Shown: positions 45,801-56,516 of the stretch, one piece after another
Layout: each line of letters opens with the position of its first letter
Position numbering within the stretch: position 1 is the first letter of the stretch
Notes under the pieces: generated by a model
Database searches by the model: none
The model's input: only the letters and a program-made list of their open reading frames with translations
What the model was told of the DNA's origin: nothing
Position numbers and translations under genes: made by a program
DNA from: Lepraria neglecta
Lineage: Eukaryota > Ascomycota > Lecanoromycetes > Lecanorales > Stereocaulaceae
Reading direction: 5' to 3'
Assembly (NCBI GenBank): GCA_033220425.1
Contig: CM065651.1
Location: 868,001-932,000, forward strand
Length of the DNA: 64,000 nt

Positions 45801-48617
45801 AGAATAAGAAAGAATATATAGAGTATATATAGGATATCCTTAGATACCTATTATAAGCGAAACTTCTTCTTAAACCAGAAAAGTACGAATTCTACAGGGA
45901 ATTAGTAGAGTTTCTAGGATTTATAGTCAGTATAAAAGGTATTAGTATAAGCCCGGAGAAGATTAAGGCTATAGCTAAATAGCCTATACTACAGGACGTT
46001 AAAGCAGTATAAAGCTTCTTAGGATTTGCTAACTTTAACAGGAAGTTTATCGAGGGCTACTCTAAGAAGGTACTACTACTAATAGATATTATAAAGAAAG
46101 ATATCGGGTTTATATAGGGAAAAGACTAATAGAAATCATTCGACACATTAAAGAAAGTATATATAGATCTACTAGTACTCTATACCTTTTAAATAAATAA
46201 GCCAGCTCGTATTAAAACGGATATATCAGATCTTATAATAGGAGTATACTTATACTAGATAAAAGACTAAAAATAGTATCTAGTTACCTACTATTCAAGG
46301 AAGATATTAGTAGTAGAATAGAACTATAATATACACGACAAGGAGTTACTTGCCGTAGTATATATACTTTAGAACTGGCGAGTATACGTAGAAAGCTACT
46401 CGGACTTAACTATCTTTATAGACTATAAGAACCTTCTTAACTTTATAATAATAAAGGAGTTAAATAGACGATAGGTCCGATAGTTAGAACTACTAGGTTA
46501 ATATAAGTTTAAGATAACCTATACCCTAGGGAAGGATAATAGTCGAGTAGACGCCCTTAGTAGGCGATTAGACTATATAGAAGAGAAGAATATTATAGAG
46601 CGACTAATCCTAAAGAAAGAAGCGGACGGATTATTAGTACTATACTAGGTATTAGCTATAACCCTTCGTATAACGGGACCTAATACAACTAATAGGATCG
46701 TAAAGGCCTATAAAGACGATATATTCGTAATAACCCTAAGGAAGGATCAGCTAGATACTATATTACTTAAATACTAGGAGAGGACTTATCTACCTAAATA
46801 ATATACTGAAGAAGTAATCAGGGATTACTATAACAACCCTTTATAAGATTACCTAGGAGTATCTAAAATAGTAGAACTCCTAGGACAAGGATACGCGGCG
46901 CCGAAGCTTCGAGCGCGTATTAAATAATATATCAAAGAATATATCGAGTACCAGCAGAATAAGGCTACACGATATACTAAGTACTGACAAATACAGTTTA
47001 CTCCTATACTAGAGTTACTATAGGATAATATTATAATAGACTTTATAGTTAAACTACTACCTTCGAAAGATCTAGCTATATAGGATACCTTTAACTCGAT
47101 TATAGTCATTATAGATAAACTTATAAAATATACAATTATAATACCTTTCAAGGAGATATATAAGGTAAACTAGTTAGCCTTTATACTACTCGATAAGCTA
47201 ATAAGGGATTATAGTATACTAAAGTCGATAATATCCGATAGAGATAAACTATTTACTTCCAACTACTAGAGAACGCTGATAGTAGCAATTAGAACTAAAC
47301 TTCGGATATCAATAGTATATCACCTATAGACTAATAGATAGACAGAACGTGCAAATCAAATAATAGAAGTATACCTAAGATATTATATAAACCGGAAGTA
47401 GGGTAACTAGGTTTTACTACTTCCGATAGTATAACTAGCGTATAACAATAAGCGGTCAGATATAACCGGACTAACCCTATTCTTTACTAACTATAGAAAG
47501 AATATAAATATATTTCTATAACTAAGGGAGGGACCTAATATAGAAAGAGCCTTAGTTAAGGTAGAAGAGCTAAAGAATTTATACAGGGATATATAAAGGT
47601 CTATTAAGAGCTCTAATAAGAAGTTAAAGGGATAGATCAATAAGAAAAGAAAGAATATTCCTTAGCTAAAAGAGGGGGATAAAGTATACCTCCTAATAAA
47701 AAATATAAGGACGACGAGACCAAGCAAGAAACTAGATTATATTAAGGTTAGACTATTCTTAATTAAACGGTTAAAAGGACCAGTTAACTATAAACTCCAA
47801 TTACTACCTGACACTAAAGTATATCCGGTATTCTATATCTTACTCTTAGAGCTAGCGGACTCTAATATACCTCTCTAAGAAACGTTTTACTATAATATTA
47901 AGGAAGAAACAGAGTTCGAGGTTAAGAGGATTCTAAATTAGGTCGATTAGAAATATCTAGTTAAATAGAAAGGGTATAACGATACCGAAAACACCTAGGA
48001 ACCCCTTAAGAACCTCCGGAACTGCCAGGACCTTCTACAGGAGTTCCGGGAACGATCGGGAAGGAGGACCAATTAGTTCCGGCTAGGAAGCCAAATTATT
48101 CGGACGAGACATTGAACATCTAATCATCAGGAATACTTGGGACAGACCGCTAGTCTTCTTCTAACTCCTTAATATTCTATATCTCTTAGTCTATAATCTT
48201 CCGCTTTTTATTTTCAAGATATTTATACTATATCTAAAGGCGCGTCAGCGTAGTCTAAAGATATATAGATTCCTCTATTAATTTTCGTATATAATCCTTA
48301 AGCTCTTCGCGCGTATTTTTTAATTATAACTACGCTTCCTTTCGTTCCGTCTTAATATAATATATTTCGAGGGGCAATACTACAAGGTCGTATTTCCTAC
48401 CGCTGCCCACATAGTTAGAATACCTATCGGACCCTGTACCCATCAGGCACTATTTACCGCTGGTAATATATCGGGAGTACAGCCGTATAATAACTTCGTT
48501 TAGCTTACTGGCTAATACCGTTCGGCGGACGGTCGGTTTATCTAAACATTTAGTACGTCGGGGTAGTATAAAGGATAGATGGTTTCTCGGGACGAGAAAT
48601 CTGGGAGAGGGAGCTAA

Positions 48618-49126
48618 TATTACGATCAGGAAACATAATCAGGGATACGCTTATAGAGCGTAGCGCCCGTTATGGTTCGAGTCGATAAGTCGGTGTCCGA
48701 CTCGGATAGACCCTGAAGGCTTGGCATGTTAAGCGATGAGCGCAGTGGTCGTAATGAGCGCAGATGCGATCAGTGCGATCAGTGCGATCAGGAAGGCTTG
48801 GCATATTAAGCGATAAGCGCAGTAGTCGTAATGAGCGCAGATGCGATCAGTGCGATCAGTGCGATCAAGAATGCTTGGCATGGATTTCGTATGTCTATAT
48901 ATGCGGAGCACTGCTCACCACTTGGAGCATCGTGCTCAACTTGCTATTCAATTGTCTACTACATACGATAGATCTCTTAGGCTAGGCACTGAATATATAT
49001 TATCTGATCATATACCAGACCCGCTTAGCATCACTTGAAGCCTGCTTCATACTCTTGTCAGGTTACACCTCCATCCCCATTGAGAATCAATCCATAGAAC
49101 CACCGCACGCAACGTGGTTCGTAACA
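48618..49126 (+). repeat. Right LTR of retroelement 2 (509 bp)
   Basis: Same length and layout as the other LTRs; it ends GGTTCGTAACA with a GC-rich outer end, then the AGATA duplication. Confidence 0.92.
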
Positions 49127-49131
49127 AGATA
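49127..49131. repeat. Target-site duplication AGATA, right copy
   Basis: AGATA follows the right LTR directly; on the minus strand it encodes part of the conserved Ile-Ser step of the Clp N domain. Confidence 0.9.
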
Positions 49132-49430
49132 TAGTAATATTTTCTGGCGGAGGATCTTGGCAGGGTAGCCCGACCAGCGCTTTCTTTAAGGCTCGATCAA
49201 GCCTTTGTGGGTTACCGTGTACTAGGTTAATAATCTGGCGGAAGAGATACTGGCTTCCTGATATAGAGGACGAATTCATAGTCTATAGCCGTTCTTCAGA
49301 CTTGTCTACAGGTGGATCGAGAAGGGAGATAGCAAGATGCAGGGGCAGGATCTGCTGGTGCAAGTATTATTGTGCTAATTTAACGCTATCTGCGACGGCT
49401 TTCTGCCCTCGATTGGTAGATTCTATTGCC

Positions 49431-50860
49431 AAATTAGGCTTTGCTTAATATCTAAGTAAGGGCAGTGACGGACCTGCCCCGTATATAGCTTTCCAACACT
49501 ATAAGTTCGTGACGTTCAAAAGTCGGTTGACGTCAAGTGGAACGATTTTCAGGTTACCGGGACTTTTTTTATATACCTTCGAGTGATAGAGGAATATAAA
49601 ATGGCCCGGGCAGTTATTTGTGAGTCTAAAAACAATACGAGTACAGGAAGTAACGAGAGTAACGAGAAGCTGCGTAGAAGTGCCTAGTCGGTTCGAGGTG
49701 CAATACTAAGTATTCCGCCCCTACTCTGGGTATACTTGCCCTACCCTTGCGCAAGCCTTAGAAGACAGTGTGAACCGACTTAAATATGGTCTCCTAGACT
49801 CCTTTCTGCAGTAATCTTTTTTATAAAACCCCAGCGCTAACACCGAGCACAGTGATGTTCACCCAGGTCTGTACAGACCGTCTTTCGCCGTATCTCAGGA
49901 CGGGTTCGTATGACCAGGTATGGACGTTACGCCAGCCACAATGTAACCTACTGTCTGGTATCGGGCTATCAAAGCCAATGGCGGCTTGATGCCAAGCATG
50001 CCAAGCCAGATACCGCCCCCAAGTGAGCCTTACTTGTGTTTCCTGGTCTCCCCCCCAGCTTTGATCAAGCAAATGGGGTTACATCGGTCTTTGTGCTTTA
50101 GAACCTTGAGATATCGTTTTTTATTTTCTTGGTTATATACATTGCTGTGATGGCTTCATTCGGCTGCCACTATTCAAACATGAAACTATGCAGGGGAGAA
50201 ACGTTCGGTCTAGCCATTGCTGCGCATCTGATCAAGGTTGGCTAGCCGACTTAGGGAAATCCCGTAGCGTTCCACTGTCGATATTGGACATTCGACACTC
50301 CAACAAGGCTACCGTATGTCCGTAGCCTTTTGAACCTCACCTTTGCTATCTCACTCTAGAATGTGTGTTACCAGCAGCCGTCGTACCGCCAGTGATTTCG
50401 ATGGGGGTTATGTTGAAGTTCTCGGAGCAAGTGAATCGTTGGCGTGTCTCTCTATAGCAGGCTCCGTACGGAACTCTTATGCTGTTATGATATGGCGAGC
50501 TAAGACACAGATGCAATGAAACACCGCCGGCAGCTTTTATTCCCACTTTAATTCTTCCATCTTTGGCCTAGAGACATAATTAAAACAACTAATAACTGAC
50601 ATCCTAGCCTGGTGACTACTATGATGGTATTTGCTTGGCACGATCCGCGGCCAGTTGCACTGCCTTTGGCACTTCCCTTCGCCTCGTGCCGTAGTGTTGA
50701 GGCAAGTCAACCTGCATAGCTTCACGGCTATAAGGGTCCCCTTTGTCCCCACATATCAAGTCCTGACCAGGCTTCGTTGCCAATTCTGCTCCAAACGTAA
50801 TCCTTCCGGTCGTCTCCAGAGAGTGCACGACTGAGAAGATCAGCCACCCCATCCAGTATC
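49431..50860. other. Intergenic stretch, near-normal composition
   Basis: I see no gene in these 1,430 bp. Frames at 49,821-50,072 and 50,346-50,852 are short, lie on both strands and have no family resemblance. Composition recovers from RIP-like to normal by about 49,650. The last 250 bp should hold the promoter of the next gene. Confidence 0.45.
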
Positions 50861-51739
50861 ATGTACAGCCTACATCTCACTCTCCTCCTGAGCATTCCAC
50901 AATTTCCCTTCCTCACGGCCGAATACCGCCTCCGCGCTGAAGGCCCTGCCCCAACTACCGCAGCTCTTGTCAGACGTCAGGAACAATTTGTCTGTCCAGC
51001 CGAGCAAACTTCCTGCAACAACGGTTCGCCAGGCTGTTGCAGTTATGGCGAATCGTTCACCTTCAACGAGAACCACGTGCCAGTCTGCCTAGGTCCATGC
51101 AATGGTGGTTCAACCTGTTCCGGCATTTTCGATGGCCTTTGCTGCGACCTAGGTTACACCTGTAACTACCAGTCAACCATCTGCGAGTCTGACACCATGA
51201 TCTTCTCCACCATGTCGCTGACTCAAGTTCCTTCGCCCAACCCCTCTCCGAATGCGGCCGCTCCAAGCATTCCACCCTCCCCTAATGCGGCGCCTCCCAG
51301 TGCTCTACCCACGTCTCAGGCCGCGACTCCTCCCCCTGCGACCCCCGGGACATCACCAGCCAGCCAGCCTCCAACTCTCGCCACCATGCTACCGGCAACT
51401 CAGTCGTCTGCCACGGATTTACCGTCCCTGAGCCAGGTGGCTTCTTCCCTTGCTGCCGCTGCTACCAGCATCGAAGATTCACCATATTCTTACGGCCTAC
51501 CATCGGATTTTTCTTCCGTAGCATCAGCATATTCATATCCCGTCCCCACAATGACCGACACACTACCTCCTATGCTTATATCATCGGAGACCATGCCGAC
51601 GGTAGTGCAACCGGTTACAGTCACTGCTACCGCGAGTTCTAATTCCGGGGCGAACTTATCGGCCCTCGACGCTAGCAACGTTACAGTTTTCTGGTTTATA
51701 TTGTTGAATCTCGGTCTTGGTATGATGACGATGATCTAG
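50861..51739 (+). CDS. Secreted cysteine-rich, probably GPI-anchored surface protein
   Basis: A single exon of 292 residues starts at ATG 50861. It opens with a hydrophobic signal peptide (YSLHLTLLLSIPQFPFLTAE). Residues about 45-110 form a compact domain with 11 cysteines, including two CC doublets (GSPGCCSYGE and FDGLCCDLGYTC), spaced with Gly as in small disulfide-rich fungal surface domains. A long Pro/Ser/Ala/Thr-rich stalk follows, likely O-glycosylated. The final 20 or so residues are hydrophobic (VFWFILLNLGLGMMTMI), preceded by small residues (SNSGANLSALDAS), the layout of a GPI-attachment signal. I do not recognise the exact family. It is intact although it lies between RIP-altered relics, which suggests it is a single-copy gene under selection. 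A plant- or surface-interaction role is only a guess. Confidence 0.8.
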   Translation: MYSLHLTLLLSIPQFPFLTAEYRLRAEGPAPTTAALVRRQEQFVCPAEQTSCNNGSPGCCSYGESFTFNENHVPVCLGPCNGGSTCSGIFDGLCCDLGYTCNYQSTICESDTMIFSTMSLTQVPSPNPSPNAAAPSIPPSPNAAPPSALPTSQAATPPPATPGTSPASQPPTLATMLPATQSSATDLPSLSQVASSLAAAATSIEDSPYSYGLPSDFSSVASAYSYPVPTMTDTLPPMLISSETMPTVVQPVTVTATASSNSGANLSALDASNVTVFWFILLNLGLGMMTMI

Positions 51740-52349
51740 AAGGAGGTGTCATCCATGTTGCGATCAATACTTGTTAGGGGGGACGAACGTTAGCGAATGA
51801 AGAAGATTGACATATGGGACAAAATTCCATGTCTTAGAAACCAAATGTACGCTTCATTACCTAGACTGCTTGTCACCTCAATGTTCCGAACGGAATGTGA
51901 GTGCTTCTCTTCTTGCTTTGAACAGCGAATCCACGAGGGACTGTTGAACCTCTTCCGACCTTATCGTCTGGCATGCTACTCCTCTTCCTCCACCGCTTCA
52001 AATAGGAATCATACCTGGACGTGGGGGACCGCGTCTTTTCCAAAGGGGGGACCGCTGTGGGCGAGAAATTTTGGTGAGGCGACGAGGTAGCCTAATGTAG
52101 CTTAGTTCTGTAGCACTTAGGGAGTCTCCTCCACGAGAAATAGTACATTATCTTATACAACACCACCGAGACCACTTCAACGTCGCTCCCTCTACGCTTG
52201 TTCCTTTTAGTCTTGACTCGCTACTCTTAACTCGTTTCATTCTTTTTATACTCTACTTGGCTCTAGCGGCCACCCCGTCTCTGCCCCACACTCCATTTTC
52301 TGATTCTGCAACGTCCCACTGCGAGCACGTTTAGCAGGGTTATGACAGA
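51740..52349. other. Spacer between tandem genes
   Basis: This 610-bp gap holds no supported gene. Pyrimidine-rich DNA at about 52,180-52,290 looks like a promoter or leader of the ankyrin gene. Confidence 0.45.
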
Positions 52350-53792
52350 ATGCAGTCTCAAACACTGACACAGACCCTTCATCAGCCGCTCTCGATGCTT
52401 AAAGTATGGCTGAAGGCCCAGGTACCGTCGTCACACGCACCCAAGCCTCACCGCAATGGCAAGAACGTCGCTGCCTACCAACGAGCAACGAGCGTCCAGA
52501 CGAGCTCTGCTGGAATCCTTCAGGAAATTGAAAACCCGTAAGCCAGTGTTGCACAGAGTCAAGTGACACAAAGCTCCTTTGCGCAGACCTCTGCGACTCC
52601 TGCTCCATCCAAAATTACAACTACACGAACCTTAGACGGCCAATTCGGCAGCAAGTTAAAAGCCTCTGCTCATGCCGCCACGAAACTCAAGACAGAGGAG
52701 AAAAGAGCACAATCGCTTATAAAATTCCACGGTAGCGCGCAAAACGCATTGGTCTGGGCAGTTGAAAAGAAGCATCAGCGCGCCATATTTTGTCTTTTAG
52801 ACCATGGCATCAACGACGCTGAGCCTACAGGCTTTCGGCGCTGCCTCTCCTTTTCTCTACAGCAGTCTAACCACATGTTGTTGGGCCGGCTTCTCGATGC
52901 AGCAAGGAGATCAGACCGTCTCAAAGAGTTGTTGACGGATTCAGATCTGCTTCGAATGGTGGCACAGAATACCAACAATAACCACCTTGTCTCCTTGTTG
53001 GAAGTGCTGGATGGCCACGGAAAGCGACTGGTGATGCCCACCGCTGTTGAATACGCGATTAGCAACATTGTTCCAACGCTCCTAACGATGGGCACAGACC
53101 CAAACGATTGCTTCTACGGCCGGTCAATCCTACCTCGAGCCGTTCTGATTGGATACATGGACAACGTTTCTGCCTTACTCAATTTTGCCTGTACCAATGT
53201 CAACGCACTTGCCAAGGTGAGACACGACCAGGATTGTCTCAAGCCAGCAATTGAAGTTGCGGCTGCTGCTCAAAACATTCCGGTCCTGGAGCAGCTGCTC
53301 AAGCGCGGAGACATCGATGTGAACCTCGCAGATTCCCAAGGCAATTTTGCCTTAGTCGCAGCCGCAAAGACAGGCGCAGATATACGAGCCCTGGCTCTGC
53401 TGCTCAAGCACGGCGATATTGATGTCAACAAAGCGAACAGTCAAGGCAACACCGCGCTCCATGTGGCTGCAAAAGTTGGCTCTGTTCCTATCGTAAAGCT
53501 GCTATTGGAGAATGGAGCAAATACAGTGCAAAAGAACCTGAAGAAACAACAGGCTGTCCAAGTTGCAGGTGATGAAGGAAATGAAGCCGTGTTCAACTAT
53601 TTCCGGGAGAGGATTGGGCTGCCTCCAGTCACGGCAGAGAGGGATTGTACAGATGGCTGGTATGTGCAAAGCTCAACCGGAGTCCGTAGATTAGCAGTGC
53701 GGAACACACTGTGGCCAGATCGTGAGGTACGAGACAGACGAACAGGGGAAGTCAGGATCGTAACACCCAGTGAGCCGGTGTATTGGTATTGA
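52350..53792 (+). CDS. Ankyrin-repeat protein, 5' structure uncertain
   Basis: The main open frame runs to the stop at 53790-53792 and has no ATG near its left end. The same frame upstream begins at ATG 52350, but a TAA at 52539-52541 stands between. That TAA is part of CCGTAAGCC, a donor-like site; a 36-nt intron ending at AAAG would restore frame, though this is short. The protein then has about 460 residues. The middle is helical with weak repeats; clear ankyrin repeats are VLEQLLKRGDIDVNLADSQG, ALALLLKHGDIDVNKANSQG and NTALHVAAKVGSVPIVKLLL with NGAN. The C-terminal end (DGWYVQSSTGVRRLAVRNTL) is Trp/Tyr-rich and unlike ankyrin. Partners are unknown. If no intron is used, the TAA is a real break and translation would have to start further in. 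Confidence 0.7.
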
Positions 53793-53940
53793 CATGAGGG
53801 TCTTTGAGTATCGACAAGGTGGATAGCGTTTCTTGGAATACTAGGAGTTGAGTTATCTGATTAGTTTAGCTTTGAGTTGCAATAAGGACGCCGTCGTCCT
53901 CTTTCCCATTTTATGCTATAATACTTCCAAGTGCAGGCAT

Positions 53941-54744
53941 TTAATCGTCCTTCTGTGTGCTGTCGATGTAATTCGAAATACCCTCCTCGCTGCCGTCGTG
54001 GACCATCCAACTTGTTAATAACGCCTCCAACGCCTTCTTATACCTACCAATCTCCGTATTACTATGCCCTTTTACCTCTTTAGTAATTATATTCTGCCCG
54101 TCCGAGAACCCCGTCCTTACACTCGCTATCCGAGACCTTGGCGTACTCTCAAACGGGCTAGTCTCACGTTTCATGCGCACCTCGTCCTGGCACTCGGCCC
54201 TAAGCGCAGGCCGTACGCTTGTACCTGACCTCAAGATATCGCGGATATGAGTGCAGTCGCAACCAGTATACGTCAATATCTATTCCTTTAGGTATAGTAC
54301 TCCTTGCTGTAAGCTATCGACGATCAAGCGTAGAGACTTGTTATACTTTTGCAGCTCGCGGCTACGGTTCTCAAGGTTCTGGATCCATTCTTTTCTTTTC
54401 TGACGGTATCTAGAGGAGGCCACGCGATTGCGTTCGAGAAACTTGCGGCGTTGTACGTCTTTTCGGTCGTTACGATCGGCGCTCGTGTTATTCAAAGAGG
54501 AGCCTGGATTATGGGAGGAAGATTTGTACTTTCCGGGCAGATTCCGATCTCGCACGTCAAGGACTCGTGGCAAGTCTTGGATCGATCCGCTTGAAGGCAT
54601 ACGGATTTGCCGATTGGGCCGGGCCGAAGTCGCCCTGCATCGCTGATAGTCGTGGACATAACGCTGGCCACAAGCTGTATAGTAATGATGGTGTTGGTCG
54701 GACAGGTTAATGAAACCCATCGTAGTAAGAGGCATATACGTCAA
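53941..54744 (-). pseudogene. bZIP (ATF/CREB-type) transcription factor with one internal stop
   Basis: The minus strand reads a bZIP basic region and zipper: RKFLERNRVASSRYRQKRKE, then WIQNLENRSRELQKYNKSLR and IVDSLQQGVLYLKE. The frame meets a TAG at 54280-54282 and then continues unbroken, ILTYTGCDCTHIRDIL, for 112 more codons to 53941. In this family LKEQIL-H-GC-C is contiguous, so the stop sits where a Gln codon (CAG) is expected; C-to-T in a CpA context is the RIP signature. The likely start is ATG 54735 or an exon further upstream. The N-terminal part is His/Tyr/Ser-rich and unremarkable. The basic region retains the N-x-x-A-S-S-x-x-R-x-x-R core with the usual AA changed to AS. It is probably a recently silenced copy, though a truncated bZIP without the tail could still bind DNA. 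Confidence 0.78.
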
Positions 54745-54789
54745 CGCTCGTACGACCTGGCCTATTCTTCAAATCTATTGGAATGCTGA

Positions 54790-55962
54790 GGGAAACGGCT
54801 GCCTTCATCCTGATGATATATCTAGGAAGCTATAGCGTTTCTCTCGAAGGAACCAAGGGCCTTGTCCTCTTGCGCGGGCTTATTCTCTAATGTACGATCA
54901 GCCTGTTACAGAGCCCCTTATTGTATTAGGAGACAGCCTCTGTAATGCAAAGTTGCTAGCAAGCTGTCGGTGTTAATGGCTGATGCTCCCACCACGTTAG
55001 GGAAGCCTTGATCATTTATGCTAGACAAGACTAAGTCCGAAGCTCCTAACTTTCTCCGTAATACCTACGACTTGTATTGATACGATATAGCCTTTACTTA
55101 AGAACTTATCAAAATATTGGTTGCGATGCTTACCTAAGACATATTATACTGCCGCGATGTCTTTCCTCTATTTTGTACTTTGCACAGGCCCTATTTGAAG
55201 GACTAGGTTAAAAAAATGCGTGGCCGACAGTGCTGAGTCTTTAATAACTACCACGCCCGATGATAGTGTCGGCTGATCTCGTTGAGGTGGTAAGGTATAC
55301 TGGAGTAGAATGAACGGATTGCGCTGTTCCCTAGGCTGAAAAGGTTTTAAGAGGATGCTCTGACCTTCTTCCTCCTATACGTAGGCCGGCGAATAGACCG
55401 AGTTAGGAAAGGTGAAACCTATAGTAGAATTAGTATCTCTTCCAAAAGTTATCGTGGAAGACTTACCGTCAGCAGAGGCTATAGCTGAATAGAGTAGAGT
55501 AAGTTCTAGATAGTGTTGCACCGCGGTTTGCAGGGAGGTTGACGAGGGTTATCTATTACGAAGAAGTCCTCCCTCGTTGGTTTGATATAAATGATATTAT
55601 ATCTAAAGGTCTTCTACCATGTAGTAAATACTGGCCGGCTCTGACGCGAAATACCAATTATCAGCCTTGAGGTAATGTCCCTGTATAAGAATAAGCGAGT
55701 CCGTATACCTTTAGAAGAGGGATATCCTGAATTTACCTTAGCTTCGGTTAACCCCGATGGTTAGTCCTTGATCGGCCTGCGTAAGCTGTATATTTGATGA
55801 TTCATGTCTCGAGATCCTGGTATGTATTCAGAGCTAGACCTAAATGGAGGGTGATGCAGACTCTATTGCTCAGAACTACATGATAATTTTAGATCTATCC
55901 ATCGCTCCTGGGGGTTACTAATCATACCCTAACGCCCCTAGCTGCCAAGAAAATCAGTCTAT
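54790..55962. other. RIP-altered stretch without recognised content
   Basis: About 1.2 kb with stops in all frames and many TpA steps. No transposon signature, LTR or inverted repeat is recognised. Confidence 0.4.
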
Positions 55963-56319
55963 TTGCACTGTGGCAGCGTTTTTATAGGAAGTAACGCTTG
56001 TGTTCGGAAGACTAGGAGTGTCCGGAAGCTGCTGGATAGGAATAAGCATTCGTTTGGGGCTCTCACCAATGAGTATGGTCTCGGGACAATCTGCAACGTC
56101 GCAAAAGAGCTTCTTGATGCCGGCGTCTTCGAGTTAGCTTCGAAAGCTCAGGCGTAATTCCCTGAGCTCTTTAAAGCCTCTGATGGTAAAGGGGAAGAGA
56201 GCGAGCCTTCCGATTTTAAAGCGACCAAGAGTGAGGCGGACGCTATAGAAGTAACGATATCTTTAGAAGAAGAGAATATCAAGGTACTAGACGTTCTAGA
56301 TCCGAAGATTTCGCCATGA
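55963..56319 (+). pseudogene. Unrecognised decayed coding fragment
   Basis: One plus frame is protein-like for about 118 codons: KLLDRNKHSFGALTNEYGLG, then AKELLDAGVFELASKAQA. It meets a TAA at 56155-56157 where CAA would fit, then goes on with FPELFKASDGKGEESEPSDF to a TGA at 56317-56319. The alternating helical then acidic composition looks like true coding sequence. I do not know the family. Confidence 0.45.
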
Positions 56320-56516
56320 AGCAAGCTATCAAACATCTTGTTGAGTTGTAGTTACCGAGAAGGTCAAACCCTGGGATGAGTTATAGCAACGCATTGCGCC
56401 ATGCTGAATGGAGTTATATACGGAGGGACAGGGTTTTATTGATTGGACGGGGTTGTCCGATTTGTTTGGAGGATTTCTGCTTGCATCTTCTTTTTCACCT
56501 ATGTTGTCCTTTCTAT

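Larger units (their letters stand above)
42388..49126 (+). mobile_element. Retroelement 2: second decayed copy of the same Gypsy chromovirus
   Basis: This copy is also exactly 6,739 bp, with 509-bp LTRs (42388-42896 and 48618-49126) and the target duplication AGATA. Its parts follow the same order as in retroelement 1: gag with zinc knuckle near 43,765-43,805, protease near 44,690-44,950, reverse transcriptase about 45,400-45,880, RNase H about 46,180-46,580, integrase about 46,820-47,410 and chromodomain near 47,920-48,040. It is close to copy 1 throughout, differing mostly by transitions. It is broken, with very many stops, and lies in the same direction as copy 1, opposite to the host-derived gene it interrupts. 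Confidence 0.93.
40650..49430 (-). pseudogene. HSP104-like: HSP104/ClpB-like AAA+ disaggregase paralogue, broken and split by a retroelement
   Basis: Read on the minus strand, the N-terminal Clp domain lies at about 49,430-49,127 (YLHQQILPLHLAISLLDPP, then RLDRALKKALVGLPCQDPPP). Retroelement 2 interrupts it; coding resumes at 42,387 with SPQFLKILRSVNELKIAQKD. The first AAA+ domain follows (VSKPGVRKTIIVGGFARR in place of the Walker A, then RRGEVDPLFRREGEI), then THYISTTTPAEYRK-like sensor text near 41,700 and IARGFQQVLVKEPTI. The coiled-coil M domain runs about 41,400-41,100. The second AAA+ domain starts with INEIVARWTGIPVTRL and has a Walker A GPIGTGKSLLAEALA near 40,780, and the gene stops making sense at about 40,650, so the C-terminal quarter is absent. 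Stops occur in frame near 41,400 and 40,895 and there is a frameshift between 40,900 and 40,850. HSP104 proper resolubilises aggregated proteins; this copy cannot. Confidence 0.85.
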
